From NCBI RefSeq assembly GCF_000430645.1, contig NZ_AUMK01000016.1, positions 46,719 through 110,718 on the forward strand: a stretch of DNA of 64,000 nt, written 5' to 3'. Source of the stretch: Aquimarina latercula DSM 2041 (GTDB taxonomy: Bacteria > Bacteroidota > Bacteroidia > Flavobacteriales > Flavobacteriaceae). The notes beneath the pieces were generated by a model, which was not told the DNA's origin, made no database searches, and worked only from the letters and a program-made list of their open reading frames with translations. The position numbers and the translations under genes are program-made. The number at the start of each line of letters is the position of its first letter. Position 1 is the first letter of the stretch. Shown piece after piece: positions 54,014-63,506 of the stretch.

Positions 54014-54582
54014 GTTCTCTAAAAGGTTTAGACATAACAGGTATTATACTAGCTGGTGGTAAGAGTAGTAGAATGGGAGAAGATAAAGGTTTAAAACTGC
54101 ACAAAGGAAAACCTTTTATAGCTCATATTCTAAAGGCACTAGAATCAATTACAGACAAAATTCTAATCATTACTAATAATCCAGCTTATACTATTTTTGG
54201 TTATCAGTGTATTTCGGATATAATTCCTGATTTAGGACCTGTTGGAGGGATCTATACTGGATTAACACATACTAGAACAAAACAGAATTTAGTACTTAGT
54301 TGTGATGTTCCTTTTGTTAATCATATGGTTCTAGATAAATTAATTTCAGCGTATGAACCTAATTTTGATATAATCACTTTCCAAGATATTCCATTGATTA
54401 CGTTATATAATGAATCTGTTATTAATACTTTTCTAGAAAGTATTAATAAAAAACGTTTAAGCCTAAGAAAAACACTATCTACACTAAAAGTAAAAAGTAT
54501 TCCTATAGAAGATACTATAGCTCCGTACGTAAAAAACATAAATACACAGCAACAATATAAACAGGCAACGCAATGGAATTAA
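54010..54582 (+). CDS. mobA: Molybdenum cofactor guanylyltransferase
   Basis: This is a 190-aa protein from the ATG at 54010, overlapping the stop of the regulator gene. It begins with ITGIILAGGKSSRMGEDKGL, the MobA nucleotide-binding motif, and has LVLSCDVPFVNHMVLDKLI in the centre. MobA attaches GMP to the molybdenum cofactor to give the bis-MGD form used by DMSO-reductase family enzymes. The 3' end overlaps moaD by 10 bases. Confidence 0.9.
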   Translation: MSSLKGLDITGIILAGGKSSRMGEDKGLKLHKGKPFIAHILKALESITDKILIITNNPAYTIFGYQCISDIIPDLGPVGGIYTGLTHTRTKQNLVLSCDVPFVNHMVLDKLISAYEPNFDIITFQDIPLITLYNESVINTFLESINKKRLSLRKTLSTLKVKSIPIEDTIAPYVKNINTQQQYKQATQWN

Positions 54583-54812
54583 AGATTTTATATTTCGGGA
54601 TGATTGCTGAAGCTACTAATTGCAAAGAAGAAATTATTTCTTTAGAAAAAGGTAGCAAAGTAGATCAATTAGAAAATTTACTGAAAAACAAATATCAAAA
54701 ATTGCAAGGATTATCATTTAAAATTGCGATTGATAAAGAAATTAAGTCAAATAATACACTACTTAGCTCCGCAAGTGAGATAGCATTATTACCTCCGTTT
54801 TCTGGTGGTTAA
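54573..54812 (+). CDS. moaD: Molybdopterin synthase sulfur-carrier subunit
   Basis: The 79-aa ubiquitin-like protein ends in the diagnostic LLPPFSGG, whose C-terminal Gly-Gly is thiocarboxylated to deliver sulfur. It begins MELKILYFGMIAEATN, typical of MoaD. It overlaps mobA and precedes moaE by 12 bases. The activating MoeB-type enzyme is not in the window. Confidence 0.93.
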   Translation: MELKILYFGMIAEATNCKEEIISLEKGSKVDQLENLLKNKYQKLQGLSFKIAIDKEIKSNNTLLSSASEIALLPPFSGG

Positions 54813-54824
54813 AAAAAGTAATAC

Positions 54825-55262
54825 ATGGAAAAAAGAAAAACTGTTTTTGTAGAAGGACCGATACGTCCAAGTTTTATAGCAAACTCTATCGAAAAACATC
54901 AAACTAAGACAACCATTGGTGCTCACGATATTTTTTTAGGTCAAGTACGAGCAGATGAGATTGAAGGTAATACTGTACAAGCGATTGAATATTCTGCATA
55001 TAAGGATATGGCCGAAGAAAAATTTCACGAAATACGTGAAGCTACTTTTGATAAATATGATCTTACCTGTATGCATATTTATCATAGTTTAGGAAAAGTA
55101 AAAGCTGGCGAAATTTGTCTTTTTGTATTTGTATCTTCTCCGCATAGAAGAGCAGCTTTTGAAGCATTGGAGTTTTTAGTAGAAGAAATAAAAAAAGATG
55201 TCCCTGTATTTGGAAAAGAAATTTTTGAAGACGAAACCCATGTTTGGAAAGTAAATAATTAA
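54825..55262 (+). CDS. moaE: Molybdopterin synthase catalytic subunit
   Basis: This 145-aa protein of the MoaE family reads GAHDIFLGQVRADEIEGNTVQAIEYSAYKDMAEEKFHEI, then HIYHSLGKVKAGEICLFVFVSSPHRRAAFEALEFLVEEIKKDVPVFGKEIFED. The conserved HRRAAF and KK...P..GKE active-site residues are present. It converts cPMP to molybdopterin with MoaD. Confidence 0.95.
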   Translation: MEKRKTVFVEGPIRPSFIANSIEKHQTKTTIGAHDIFLGQVRADEIEGNTVQAIEYSAYKDMAEEKFHEIREATFDKYDLTCMHIYHSLGKVKAGEICLFVFVSSPHRRAAFEALEFLVEEIKKDVPVFGKEIFEDETHVWKVNN

Positions 55263-55264
55263 GA

Positions 55265-56173
55265 ATGGTAGACATCACACATAAAAATAATACTCTTCGT
55301 ACTGCAGTAGCTCAAGCCATTGTTAAAGTCGGAAATTCCAAAACCATAGAAGCCATTATCTCTAAAAGTATTCCTAAAGGAGATGTTTTTGAAATGGCTA
55401 AAACTGCAGGTTTATTTGCTGTTAAAAGAACCAGCGATATGATTCCTGATTGTCATCCCTTACCTATTGAATACACTAGTATAGATTATAAAATTAATAA
55501 TCTAGAAATTGTTATAGAAATGACGGTAAAAACCATTTATAAAACAGGTGTAGAAGTTGAAGCAATGCATGGAGTATCTGTAGTAGCTCTCACAATGTAT
55601 GATATGCTCAAGCCCGTTGACAAAAATGTAGAAATCCGGCATATCAAATTGCTTAAAAAACGAGGAGGAAAATCCAGTTACAAAGATAACGGAGAGCCTT
55701 TTAAAGCCGGAGTTGTTGTATGTTCCGACTCAATTTCTGAGGGTCATAAAGAAGATAAAGCAGGTAAAGCAATTATAGAAAAATTAGAAGAGTGTGGGGT
55801 TACTATTAGCACATATACAATAATCCCAGACGAGATAAATGAAATACAACAGCAAGTAAAGCAATTAAGAGAAAATGATCTTATCATTTTTACTGGTGGT
55901 ACCGGATTATCACCGCGGGATGTAACACCAGAAGCACTGCTTCCTTTAGTAGAACGTAGAATTCCTGGAATAGAAGAAGCAATCCGAACTTATGGTCAAA
56001 ATCGGATGCCATATGCTATGCTTTCTAGAAGTGTTGCCGGTGTGATTGGAGAATCATTAATACTTGCATTACCAGGATCAACAAATGGAGCAAAAGAATC
56101 TATGGAAGCTATTTTCCCCGCTGTATTGCATACCTTTCGAATATTAAAAGGAGCTAAACACGATGGAAACTAA
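55265..56173 (+). CDS. moaCB: Fused cyclic pyranopterin monophosphate synthase MoaC and MoaB/MogA domain
   Basis: This 302-aa bifunctional protein has residues 1-150 as MoaC (TLRTAVAQAIVKV, DMIPDCHPLPIEYTSIDY, GVEVEAMHGVSVVALTMYDMLKP). Residues 155-302 are a MoaB/MogA-like domain (AGVVVCSDSISEGHKEDKAGKAI, LIIFTGGTGLSPRDVTPEAL, ALPGSTNGAKESMEAIFP). It thus combines early cPMP formation with later molybdopterin adenylylation. The fusion explains why no separate moaC, moaB or mogA is present in the operon. Confidence 0.94.
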   Translation: MVDITHKNNTLRTAVAQAIVKVGNSKTIEAIISKSIPKGDVFEMAKTAGLFAVKRTSDMIPDCHPLPIEYTSIDYKINNLEIVIEMTVKTIYKTGVEVEAMHGVSVVALTMYDMLKPVDKNVEIRHIKLLKKRGGKSSYKDNGEPFKAGVVVCSDSISEGHKEDKAGKAIIEKLEECGVTISTYTIIPDEINEIQQQVKQLRENDLIIFTGGTGLSPRDVTPEALLPLVERRIPGIEEAIRTYGQNRMPYAMLSRSVAGVIGESLILALPGSTNGAKESMEAIFPAVLHTFRILKGAKHDGN

Positions 56174-56179
56174 TCTTAA

Positions 56180-57193
56180 TTGAAAGTGGATATAAATAAT
56201 CAGAACATATTAACAGATAATCTCGGTCGAAAACACACATATCTTAGAATTTCTTTGACAGAAAGATGTAATCTAAGATGTACCTATTGCATGCCTGCTA
56301 ATGGAATACCATTGAGACCGAAAGAACATCTAATGACATCAGATGAAATCCATACAATTGCAAAAGAATTTGTTAATATTGGTGTTACTAAGATTAGGTT
56401 AACCGGCGGAGAACCAATGGTAAGAAAAGACTTCCCTTTAATTTTAGAAAATCTAGCCGCACTCCCAGTAGAGATTGGAATTACTACCAATGGGATATTA
56501 GCAGATCGTTTTCTTCCATTACTAAAAGAAAACAATGTTACTACAATTACTATAAGTATCGACTCACTGCATAAAGATAAGTTTGAGAAGATTACCCGCC
56601 GAAATGAATTCGATAAAGTCTGGAATACCATTCAACTTTTTCAAAAGGAAGGTTTTCATGTTAAACTAAATATTGTTTTAATAAAAAATTTCAATGAAGA
56701 CGAAATCATTGATTTTATTAATCTAACAAAGAATCAAAATCTTACTATTCGATTTATTGAATTCATGCCTTTTGATGGTAATCAATGGAATATGGATAAA
56801 TTAGTGACACAGCAAGAGATATTGGACAAAGTACATTATACTTTCCCGTTGCAACTGAAAAGATTAACAGACTCACCTAATGACACTGCTAGAAATTATA
56901 AAATTGATGGGCATTTAGGTAGTTTTGCTATTATAAGTTCTGTTACGAATCCTTTTTGCGATACGTGTAATAGAATACGCATTACAGCAGATGGGAAACT
57001 AAAAAACTGTTTATTTTCTAATAATGAGTTTTCCTTATTAAAACCACTTAGGGCTAACCAATCAATACTTCCTGCGATACGATCTGCTTTACAGCATAAA
57101 TTTGCTTCTAGAGGAGGAATGGATACTTCTGATAAACTAGAAAACCCTGAACTTCATTCTCAAAATAGAAGCATGATTAGTATCGGCGGCTAG
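56180..57193 (+). CDS. moaA: GTP 3',8-cyclase (radical SAM)
   Basis: This 337-aa protein starts at TTG 56180, or GTG at 56186. The radical SAM cluster motif CNLRCTYCMP gives C30, C34 and C37. LTGGEPMVRKDF and ITTNGIL follow. The second Fe-S cluster uses NPFCDTCNRIRITADGKLKNCLFS. The C-terminus ends in the Gly-Gly tail needed for activity. MoaA with MoaC converts GTP to cyclic pyranopterin monophosphate. It is the last gene of the molybdenum cofactor operon. Confidence 0.95.
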   Translation: MKVDINNQNILTDNLGRKHTYLRISLTERCNLRCTYCMPANGIPLRPKEHLMTSDEIHTIAKEFVNIGVTKIRLTGGEPMVRKDFPLILENLAALPVEIGITTNGILADRFLPLLKENNVTTITISIDSLHKDKFEKITRRNEFDKVWNTIQLFQKEGFHVKLNIVLIKNFNEDEIIDFINLTKNQNLTIRFIEFMPFDGNQWNMDKLVTQQEILDKVHYTFPLQLKRLTDSPNDTARNYKIDGHLGSFAIISSVTNPFCDTCNRIRITADGKLKNCLFSNNEFSLLKPLRANQSILPAIRSALQHKFASRGGMDTSDKLENPELHSQNRSMISIGG

Positions 57194-57320
57194 TAATCGA
57201 AAAAAACAGATATTATTCATTTACAAAAAAACCACTATATTTAGCATATATCCCAGTAAGGCCCCAAAATAACCTTATCGGATCATTAACTAACGTAAGA
57301 TCGTAGTCAAAAAACCATCT

Positions 57321-58724
57321 ATGAATCAAAAATCATGGTTAAAATCTGAAGCCGCAAAATATACCTTTTACGGAATGTTATTCGGACTAATGTTTCCGAT
57401 TGTTGCTACCAGTATAGATATTTCTAAATTAGGTTTAGAGTTTTCATTGGAATCTATCCTATTCGTACAAAAAAAACACCCGATACATTATATAATAGAT
57501 ACTGCACCCATATTTCTAGGACTTTTTGCTATGTTTGGTGGACGTAATTTAGATAAACTGAAAGGTACAAATAAGCAGATTCTTCAAGCCTCAAAATTTA
57601 AACAAGATTTTTTAGCTAATATGAGTCATGAAATCAGGACTCCTATGGTTGGAGTTATTGGTATGATTGATTTACTTTTCAAAAACACAAAATTAGATGA
57701 TTTACAGAAGGAGTATGTAAGTACTATCCACCAATCCTCACAGAATTTATTAGATATTCTAAACCAAATTCTGGATTTATCCAAAATGGAAGCAGGAAAA
57801 TTTTCTTTATCCCCAAAAGGTATTAATCTTAAAAAATTAATACATCAAAATATTGACCTATTCCTTGCTAATAGCAAAGCGAAAGGTATTGATTTAATTT
57901 CTGAATATCCGGACACATTACCAGAACAAATTTATGCCGATGATAATAGATTAAAACAAGTGATTTCTAATCTAATTGGTAATGCTATTAAATTTACCAA
58001 TAAAGGTAACATTACCGTAAAGTCTTCGTTGGTTTCTAAAAAAAATGACGAATTAACCTTTAAGATAGAAGTTATAGATTCTGGAATTGGTATAAGTAAA
58101 GAGGACCAAAAATCATTATTTAACAGATTTAGCCAAGTACATAACGAAGCCATTCTTGTGGGTGAAGGAACTGGGTTAGGACTAACAATAAGCAAAAAAT
58201 TAGTGGACCTAATGAATGGTAAACTAGGAGTGCAAAGCGAAATCGGAAAAGGAAGTAACTTCTGGTTCACTTTTAAAACAAAAATATCTAACGCTGTTAT
58301 ACCATCTACGGAGAAAGCTTTTGATAAAAGTAATGATCAAAAATTTAATCTTCATGCTTTACTAGTAGAAGATTCAGAAACAAACATTATCGTTTCTAAA
58401 CAAATACTTAAATATTTGGGATGTACTGCTGATGTTGCTAAAACAGGTAGAAAAGCAATAGAAATGTTTGAAGAAGACACATACGATCTTATTCTTATGG
58501 ATATCAACTTGCCAGAACTAGATGGTGTAGAAACCTGTAAACTAATCCGACAAGGATATAAAAAAGTACCTCCTGTAATTGCCATTACTTCTAACGCATT
58601 GCCTGGCGATGCAGAGCGATTTATTGCAAAAGGACTCGATGATTACATTACCAAACCTTTTACTACAGAAATATTAAATATAAAGCTCAAAAATTGGTTT
58701 GGTGATCATAGTGGATATCACTAA
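57321..58724 (+). CDS. Hybrid histidine kinase with C-terminal receiver
   Basis: The 467-aa protein has two short transmembrane segments (about residues 15-32 and 58-73) with no large sensor domain. A HisKA domain follows with H103 in NMSHEIRTPMVGVIG. The HATPase domain has NLIGNAIKFTNKGNI, DSGIGISKEDQ and GTGLGLTISKKLVDLMNG. The REC domain (about 345-460) has phospho-acceptor D394 in LILMDINLPELDG. It may sense a membrane signal; the partner is unknown. It lies 127 bases downstream of moaA on the same strand, but may have its own promoter. Confidence 0.9.
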   Translation: MNQKSWLKSEAAKYTFYGMLFGLMFPIVATSIDISKLGLEFSLESILFVQKKHPIHYIIDTAPIFLGLFAMFGGRNLDKLKGTNKQILQASKFKQDFLANMSHEIRTPMVGVIGMIDLLFKNTKLDDLQKEYVSTIHQSSQNLLDILNQILDLSKMEAGKFSLSPKGINLKKLIHQNIDLFLANSKAKGIDLISEYPDTLPEQIYADDNRLKQVISNLIGNAIKFTNKGNITVKSSLVSKKNDELTFKIEVIDSGIGISKEDQKSLFNRFSQVHNEAILVGEGTGLGLTISKKLVDLMNGKLGVQSEIGKGSNFWFTFKTKISNAVIPSTEKAFDKSNDQKFNLHALLVEDSETNIIVSKQILKYLGCTADVAKTGRKAIEMFEEDTYDLILMDINLPELDGVETCKLIRQGYKKVPPVIAITSNALPGDAERFIAKGLDDYITKPFTTEILNIKLKNWFGDHSGYH

Positions 58725-58961
58725 AATATCATTCTTATTTTTCTTTTTAAAAAGAAAAATACTCATTAATAGAATTCTTTTTTAATGATAATTTACTAAA
58801 ATCTAATGCTTTGCAATTATCAAAACTAGCACTCACAAACTCATAATTAGCTCATTTTTAACTATTGTACATTAAAATTCACTCGTAAATTTAGTATATT
58901 GTATACTTTACATTTTACCTCAAAAATTTAAGAATTATAGTATTAACTGAACGAATATGAT

Positions 58962-60269
58962 ATGAATAAAAAAAGTACTTTTTTAAGTAAAAATGGTTTT
59001 ACCTTTTTACTTAGTATATTTTTAATTATTGGGTATTCTAATAGTCTTCAAGCGTTTAGCTTTTTTCAAGACACTGGCATCCCCAATGAAGCAAACTACA
59101 ATGAATATAAAGGGTTTGTAGTAGACAAAACCGATAATGAGCCTTTGGTTTCTGCAACAGTTTCTCTTAACGGAACTAACATTTCTACGATTACAAATAG
59201 CGAAGGTGAATTTTTGTTAAAAGTTCCAAAAAGTAACGCCAGTGCCAATATTACTGTTTCATTCTTGGGGTATAAGGACAAAATAGTATCACTGTCCACA
59301 CTAAAAGGTAGTAAAACAAAAATCCAACTATCTGCATCAATCACAGAACTTACAGAAATAAATATTGACCCTAGAGATCCAGAAGCTCTTATTAAAGCAG
59401 TAATGAAAAAACGTGGTGCTAATTATCAAAGTGATAATACAATTATGACAGCTTTTTACAGAGAAACTATAAAAAGGAGACGAACGTATGTTTCGCTTTC
59501 CGAAGCGGTTGTAGATGTATATAAAAAGCCTTATGCATCTGATAAAAATGATGTTATTAAACTATACAAAGCCAGAAAAAGCGCTGATTACAAAAAGTTA
59601 GACACACTAACACTAAAGCTTCAAGGTGGACCATCAAGTACCTTATTCATTGATGTAATGAAAAATCCAGACCTTCTGTTTACAGAAGATATATTGAAAA
59701 TTTATGAATTCAGCTTTGATAAATCCACTAAAATTAATGATCGCTATATTTATGTTCTTAAGTTTAAGCAAAGACCTTATATCAAAGATCTTTATTACTA
59801 CGGAAAGTTATATATAGATTCAGAAACATTAGCATTAACAAAAGCTGTTTTTAGTCTTAAGTTAGATGACCGAGAAGAAGCAAGTAAATTATTTGTTAGA
59901 AAAAAACCTACCAGAGCCAAAGTGTACCCTACCGTTGCTACTTATAACATGAATTATAGAGAAAAGAATGGAAGATGGTACTACGGATACGGTAAAATCG
60001 ATTTAGTTTTTAAGGTAAACTGGAAAAAGAAGTTATTTAACTCTACCTATAAGCTAAATATAGAAATGGCTGTTACTGATTGGAAAAAGAATCCAGAGAA
60101 CGAAAATTTACGGCCTAAAGATCGTTTAAAATCATCTGTAGTAATTAGTGATGAAGCCTCTGGTTTCTCTGACCCACAATTCTGGGGAGAGTATAATGTA
60201 ATTGAACCAGAAAAGTCTATCGAATCCGCAATTCGAAAAATAAAGAAACAATTACGAAAATTAAATTAA
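58962..60269 (+). CDS. Exported protein with carboxypeptidase-like regulatory (CarboxypepD_reg) domain
   Basis: This 435-aa protein has a long N-terminal signal sequence (about residues 1-35). Residues 47-128 form a CarboxypepD_reg-like beta-sandwich (GFVVDKTDNEPLVSATVSLNGTNISTITNSEGEFLLKVP), as on TonB-dependent receptors and DUF5686-type proteins. The remaining 300 residues (AFYRETIKRRRTYVSLSEAVVDVYK; YYYGKLYIDSETLALTKAVFSL) resemble the DUF5686 periplasmic segment, but the large C-terminal beta-barrel of those proteins is absent. The role is unknown. Confidence 0.8.
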   Translation: MNKKSTFLSKNGFTFLLSIFLIIGYSNSLQAFSFFQDTGIPNEANYNEYKGFVVDKTDNEPLVSATVSLNGTNISTITNSEGEFLLKVPKSNASANITVSFLGYKDKIVSLSTLKGSKTKIQLSASITELTEINIDPRDPEALIKAVMKKRGANYQSDNTIMTAFYRETIKRRRTYVSLSEAVVDVYKKPYASDKNDVIKLYKARKSADYKKLDTLTLKLQGGPSSTLFIDVMKNPDLLFTEDILKIYEFSFDKSTKINDRYIYVLKFKQRPYIKDLYYYGKLYIDSETLALTKAVFSLKLDDREEASKLFVRKKPTRAKVYPTVATYNMNYREKNGRWYYGYGKIDLVFKVNWKKKLFNSTYKLNIEMAVTDWKKNPENENLRPKDRLKSSVVISDEASGFSDPQFWGEYNVIEPEKSIESAIRKIKKQLRKLN

Positions 60270-60293
60270 TATACTTTATACATACAATATAGA

Positions 60294-60324
60294 AAAACAG
60301 GTGCTAACGAAGCACCTGTTTTTT
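60294..60324 (+). terminator. Intrinsic terminator
   Basis: A 12-bp perfect stem AAAACAGGTGCT / AGCACCTGTTTT with a 5-base loop ends in a T run, 25 bases after the preceding stop. Confidence 0.9.
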
Positions 60325-60444
60325 AGTCTATAAATAATCGTTGCTCGTATGTAATTTCTTATTTTTACACCTAAGGGAAAACAAGAGATTGTCACATTTT
60401 TTCTTAAGTGACGTCTTTAAAAATTGTATATCAAAATTTATCAC

Positions 60445-61896
60445 ATGAATCGCATTTGGTGCATTGTATTTTTAATTACTATATCTACTTCACTTTTTGC
60501 TCAAAAAACGCTCACACCAGAAAAAGCGCAAGAAGATTTTAAAATCTTTGAAAACATATTAAAACAGGGGCATCCTGCACTCTATGAATATATTGATCAA
60601 GTAACACTAGATTCTATACTAAGTACTACAAAAGGATCTTTATCCGAAGATATTGCAGATATTGAACTGTTTAAAAAAATGCAACAAATTACTGATCAAA
60701 TAAAAGATGGTCATCTATTACTTTTTGCTCCTAACACATTAAACACTACACAATACTATTTTCCACTAATACTAAAAATTATACAGGCAGAGTTTTATAT
60801 AGATACGGATGATTTTGATATACCGATTGGGTCAAAAGTAGCCACTATCAATAATACTCCGACTACAACTATTTTAGAAGCCTTAAAAAAATATGCTCCC
60901 ACTGATGGATATAATCTTACTAGAAAATATAGAGACATTGAATTAAAATTCGGACTATTCTATATGTACGAATATGGTGTACAAAAAGAATATATAGTTG
61001 ATTACATAACACCTAATGGCAGTAAAAAGACAATCACCTTAGCTGCAGAATCTTTTGTAAATGCCAAACACAGAAATATCAACCGTAACTCTTATTTTTC
61101 TAAATATCATAATGCTACAGATAAAGTTGCTTTTTTTTCAAAGCATGTTAATACCAAAGAACCTTTTGTTTACTATAGAGATGATCTAAAAACAGCTGTA
61201 TTGGTTGCTAACTCTTTTGGCGTAGATATTAGAGCGTTTAAATCACGATTAACAAAACTATTTAAAGAAATTAAGAAAAAGAAAATAAAACATTTAGTTA
61301 TCGATATCAGAAATAATGATGGAGGTTTTAGACCCAACTCAGTACATCTTTTCTCTTTTATCACAGATAAACTATACAAACAACGAACTAGTTCTTTTGT
61401 ATCTTCTTTAGAAATCCCAGAACGTACATATGTAACTAGAACGTACGGAGAAAAAGAATTCTTGAAAGACAAGTTTTATAACCATCCAAAATACGATGGC
61501 TGGAAACTAGATTTTGATGATTTAGAGACTATGATGGTACCTAACAAAAATAGATTTAAGGGCAAGGTGTATATGTTGGCAGGTGGCACTACATTTTCTG
61601 CTGGATCGGCACTTGCCTTATTAGCTAAAAACGATCCAGATATTCTTTTGGTTGGCGAAGAAACAGGTGGTGGTTACTACGCTCATACCGGACAGTTTCC
61701 TGTGTATTATGAATTACCTAACGCTAAGATTATTATGGTAATGTCTATGGAACGAATTACTCACTATGTAAAAGACAATAGCCTACCCAAAGGTTCTGGT
61801 GTAATTCCTGATCGCACGATACTATTTTCTGTAGAGGATCTTATTAAAGGCAAGGATAGTCAACTTGATTATATTTTTAAATTAATAAAAGGGTAA
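60445..61896 (+). CDS. S41 family peptidase (tail-specific protease-like)
   Basis: This is a 483-aa protein from ATG 60445, giving a clean signal peptide (residues 1-20, cleavage near LFAQ); a TTG 21 bases earlier is less likely. The C-terminal half is the S41 core: KHLVIDIRNNDGGFRPNS, then GGTTFSAGSALALLAKNDPDILLVGEETGGG with the probable nucleophile Ser near residue 385. The N-terminal part is helical and no PDZ domain is obvious. It is probably a periplasmic or envelope serine protease. Confidence 0.88.
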   Translation: MNRIWCIVFLITISTSLFAQKTLTPEKAQEDFKIFENILKQGHPALYEYIDQVTLDSILSTTKGSLSEDIADIELFKKMQQITDQIKDGHLLLFAPNTLNTTQYYFPLILKIIQAEFYIDTDDFDIPIGSKVATINNTPTTTILEALKKYAPTDGYNLTRKYRDIELKFGLFYMYEYGVQKEYIVDYITPNGSKKTITLAAESFVNAKHRNINRNSYFSKYHNATDKVAFFSKHVNTKEPFVYYRDDLKTAVLVANSFGVDIRAFKSRLTKLFKEIKKKKIKHLVIDIRNNDGGFRPNSVHLFSFITDKLYKQRTSSFVSSLEIPERTYVTRTYGEKEFLKDKFYNHPKYDGWKLDFDDLETMMVPNKNRFKGKVYMLAGGTTFSAGSALALLAKNDPDILLVGEETGGGYYAHTGQFPVYYELPNAKIIMVMSMERITHYVKDNSLPKGSGVIPDRTILFSVEDLIKGKDSQLDYIFKLIKG

Positions 61897-61967
61897 AAAA
61901 CTTCGACAAAGCAGTATAATAGTATACTACCCTATCGAAGTCGGGAAAAACAAAATTAATATACCTG

Positions 61968-62846
61968 TTAAGCTAATGTAAGTTCGCCAGCAGTAGCATC
62001 TGCTAATGCATGACTCGCTTTTATCTTACCGCTTATTTTATTCTTTAGTTCAATTTTAGAATTAGAATAGTATCCAATTTCTATATCTTCTGTGGATTGC
62101 ACTGAGTTAGAAACTCCTCCTTTAGACATGACACCACCGATTCCTAAACTCCAGAAATGGTGTTTCTTATATGTAGGATTATAGTTTACCGCTGTATTAC
62201 CTATCAGATAAGCATTATATCTAATCCTTACTTTCATAACTCCTCTACTAGCAGAAAGTTCTGCTACTACAGATTCTCCAGGATCCAATTCTACACTTAC
62301 TCCCGATGTAGAACCTACGGTAATTGATTTAGACTCTTGACCACCAACTCCCCATGATTGGCTATAAGATAATGAGGTTTCTCCTTCTGCTCCAGCTCCA
62401 AGAAATTTTACTCCATAACTAAACTTCTGACCAATGGTTAATGTACCTCCTGTACTCCAATTAGACGAAGTAGTATTGTTTAATGATTCTGAAATCGCAA
62501 CATTAAATGTTCCTTTTATACTACTGTTGTTTGTAAAATCTTGTGTTTTTACAATCACCGGTTCTGATGTAATTCCTAATATCTCTGCACTTTGTACCAC
62601 CAGAACCATCTGTACCTGTGGCCAATTATATTTTTTATACAAATCGCCCCATGGCGTTGGGCTATGTAAGTAAGCATCATTAGGAGATTTTCCGAAATAC
62701 TTATTTACTGCATCTTTTAATTGTTTATCCCCCAATTTAAAAGTTGTTCTTTCCTCATCGGTAATCACGTGTTGAACGGATCCACTTGCATTTACGCTAG
62801 ATGCTGCCTGATCTTGTCCAGCAACAATACTAATACTAATACCCAT
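61968..62846 (-). CDS. Aerolysin/ETX-MTX2-like beta pore-forming protein candidate
   Basis: This 292-aa protein has residues about 105-230 with the low-complexity Ser/Thr/Gly/Val strand pattern of the ETX/MTX2-aerolysin pore-forming domain: FTNNSSIKGTFNVAISESLNN, TGGTLTIGQKFSYGVKFLGAGAEGE, then VELDPGESVVAELSASRGVMKVRIRYNAYLIG. The N-terminal 100 residues would be the receptor-binding head. No signal peptide is visible. The gene is alone on its strand, next to an S41 peptidase gene. The fold call rests on strand pattern only. Confidence 0.55.
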   Translation of the reverse strand: MGISISIVAGQDQAASSVNASGSVQHVITDEERTTFKLGDKQLKDAVNKYFGKSPNDAYLHSPTPWGDLYKKYNWPQVQMVLVVQSAEILGITSEPVIVKTQDFTNNSSIKGTFNVAISESLNNTTSSNWSTGGTLTIGQKFSYGVKFLGAGAEGETSLSYSQSWGVGGQESKSITVGSTSGVSVELDPGESVVAELSASRGVMKVRIRYNAYLIGNTAVNYNPTYKKHHFWSLGIGGVMSKGGVSNSVQSTEDIEIGYYSNSKIELKNKISGKIKASHALADATAGELTLA

Positions 62847-63005
62847 AATGATTAATTTAAGTTAAAATTGTTAGTACTTATTTTTTGTGCACATACAAAC
62901 TAACTCAAAATCAACATAATATACTATAAGTGTTTTCCCGTGTTTTGATAAAAAAAGATGTAAAATTCCCCAATTTATCAAAAAAACTGTTGAAACAAAA
63001 TGATA

Positions 63006-63506
63006 TTATACCAATGAGTCCAAAACTAACTCATAATCATACTGTAAATCCTCGTGTAATGTTCGTATGGTCTTAGTTATACTATTGATTTGTCTATCAT
63101 AGATATTGGTTAGCATTCTATTATTTTTAATAGAAGGACGTACCTTTTTTAACTCTGAACAGAAATGTAATAATATTTCTACCTCTGTTTCTTTTTTACC
63201 AGAATATCGAATATACTTTTTACTAATACGTAGGATTTTACGAACGCTTTTTTTGATGTAGTAATAGCTACTGGTATTAATCAGCCCAAACTCTTTGGTA
63301 ATTTCTTGTTGCACCGAGGCGATATAATTATCCTCATCAGAAGCTTCATATAACAAATAGGTAAATAACTCCTTATTTTCTTTTTTAAATTTAGATAATC
63401 GCAAGCATAGCGCTACCAATTCTTGCTGTGAACAATTGTTTAACTCTATTTTTAACTCTCTAACCGTGGCAGCTTTCATAGGGATACAATCCATTAATGA
63501 TTCCAT
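63006..63506 (-). CDS. Uncharacterised helical protein
   Basis: The 166-aa protein (or 157 aa from Met10 at 63479) is almost wholly helical and Lys/Leu/Tyr-rich: ELKIELNNCSQQELVALCLRLSKFKKENKELFTYLLYEASD, then IKKSVRKILRISKKYIRYSGKKETEVEILLHFCSELKKV. It resembles small Bacteroidota helical proteins of the DUF6155 type, but I cannot confirm this. No signal peptide or membrane segment is present. Confidence 0.65.
   Translation of the reverse strand: MESLMDCIPMKAATVRELKIELNNCSQQELVALCLRLSKFKKENKELFTYLLYEASDEDNYIASVQQEITKEFGLINTSSYYYIKKSVRKILRISKKYIRYSGKKETEVEILLHFCSELKKVRPSIKNNRMLTNIYDRQINSITKTIRTLHEDLQYDYELVLDSLV

Noticed and set aside
61901..61940. Terminator hairpin between the S41 and aerolysin-like genes
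   Set aside because: CTTCGA and TCGAAG can pair across 28 bases, but the stem is imperfect and no T run follows on either strand.
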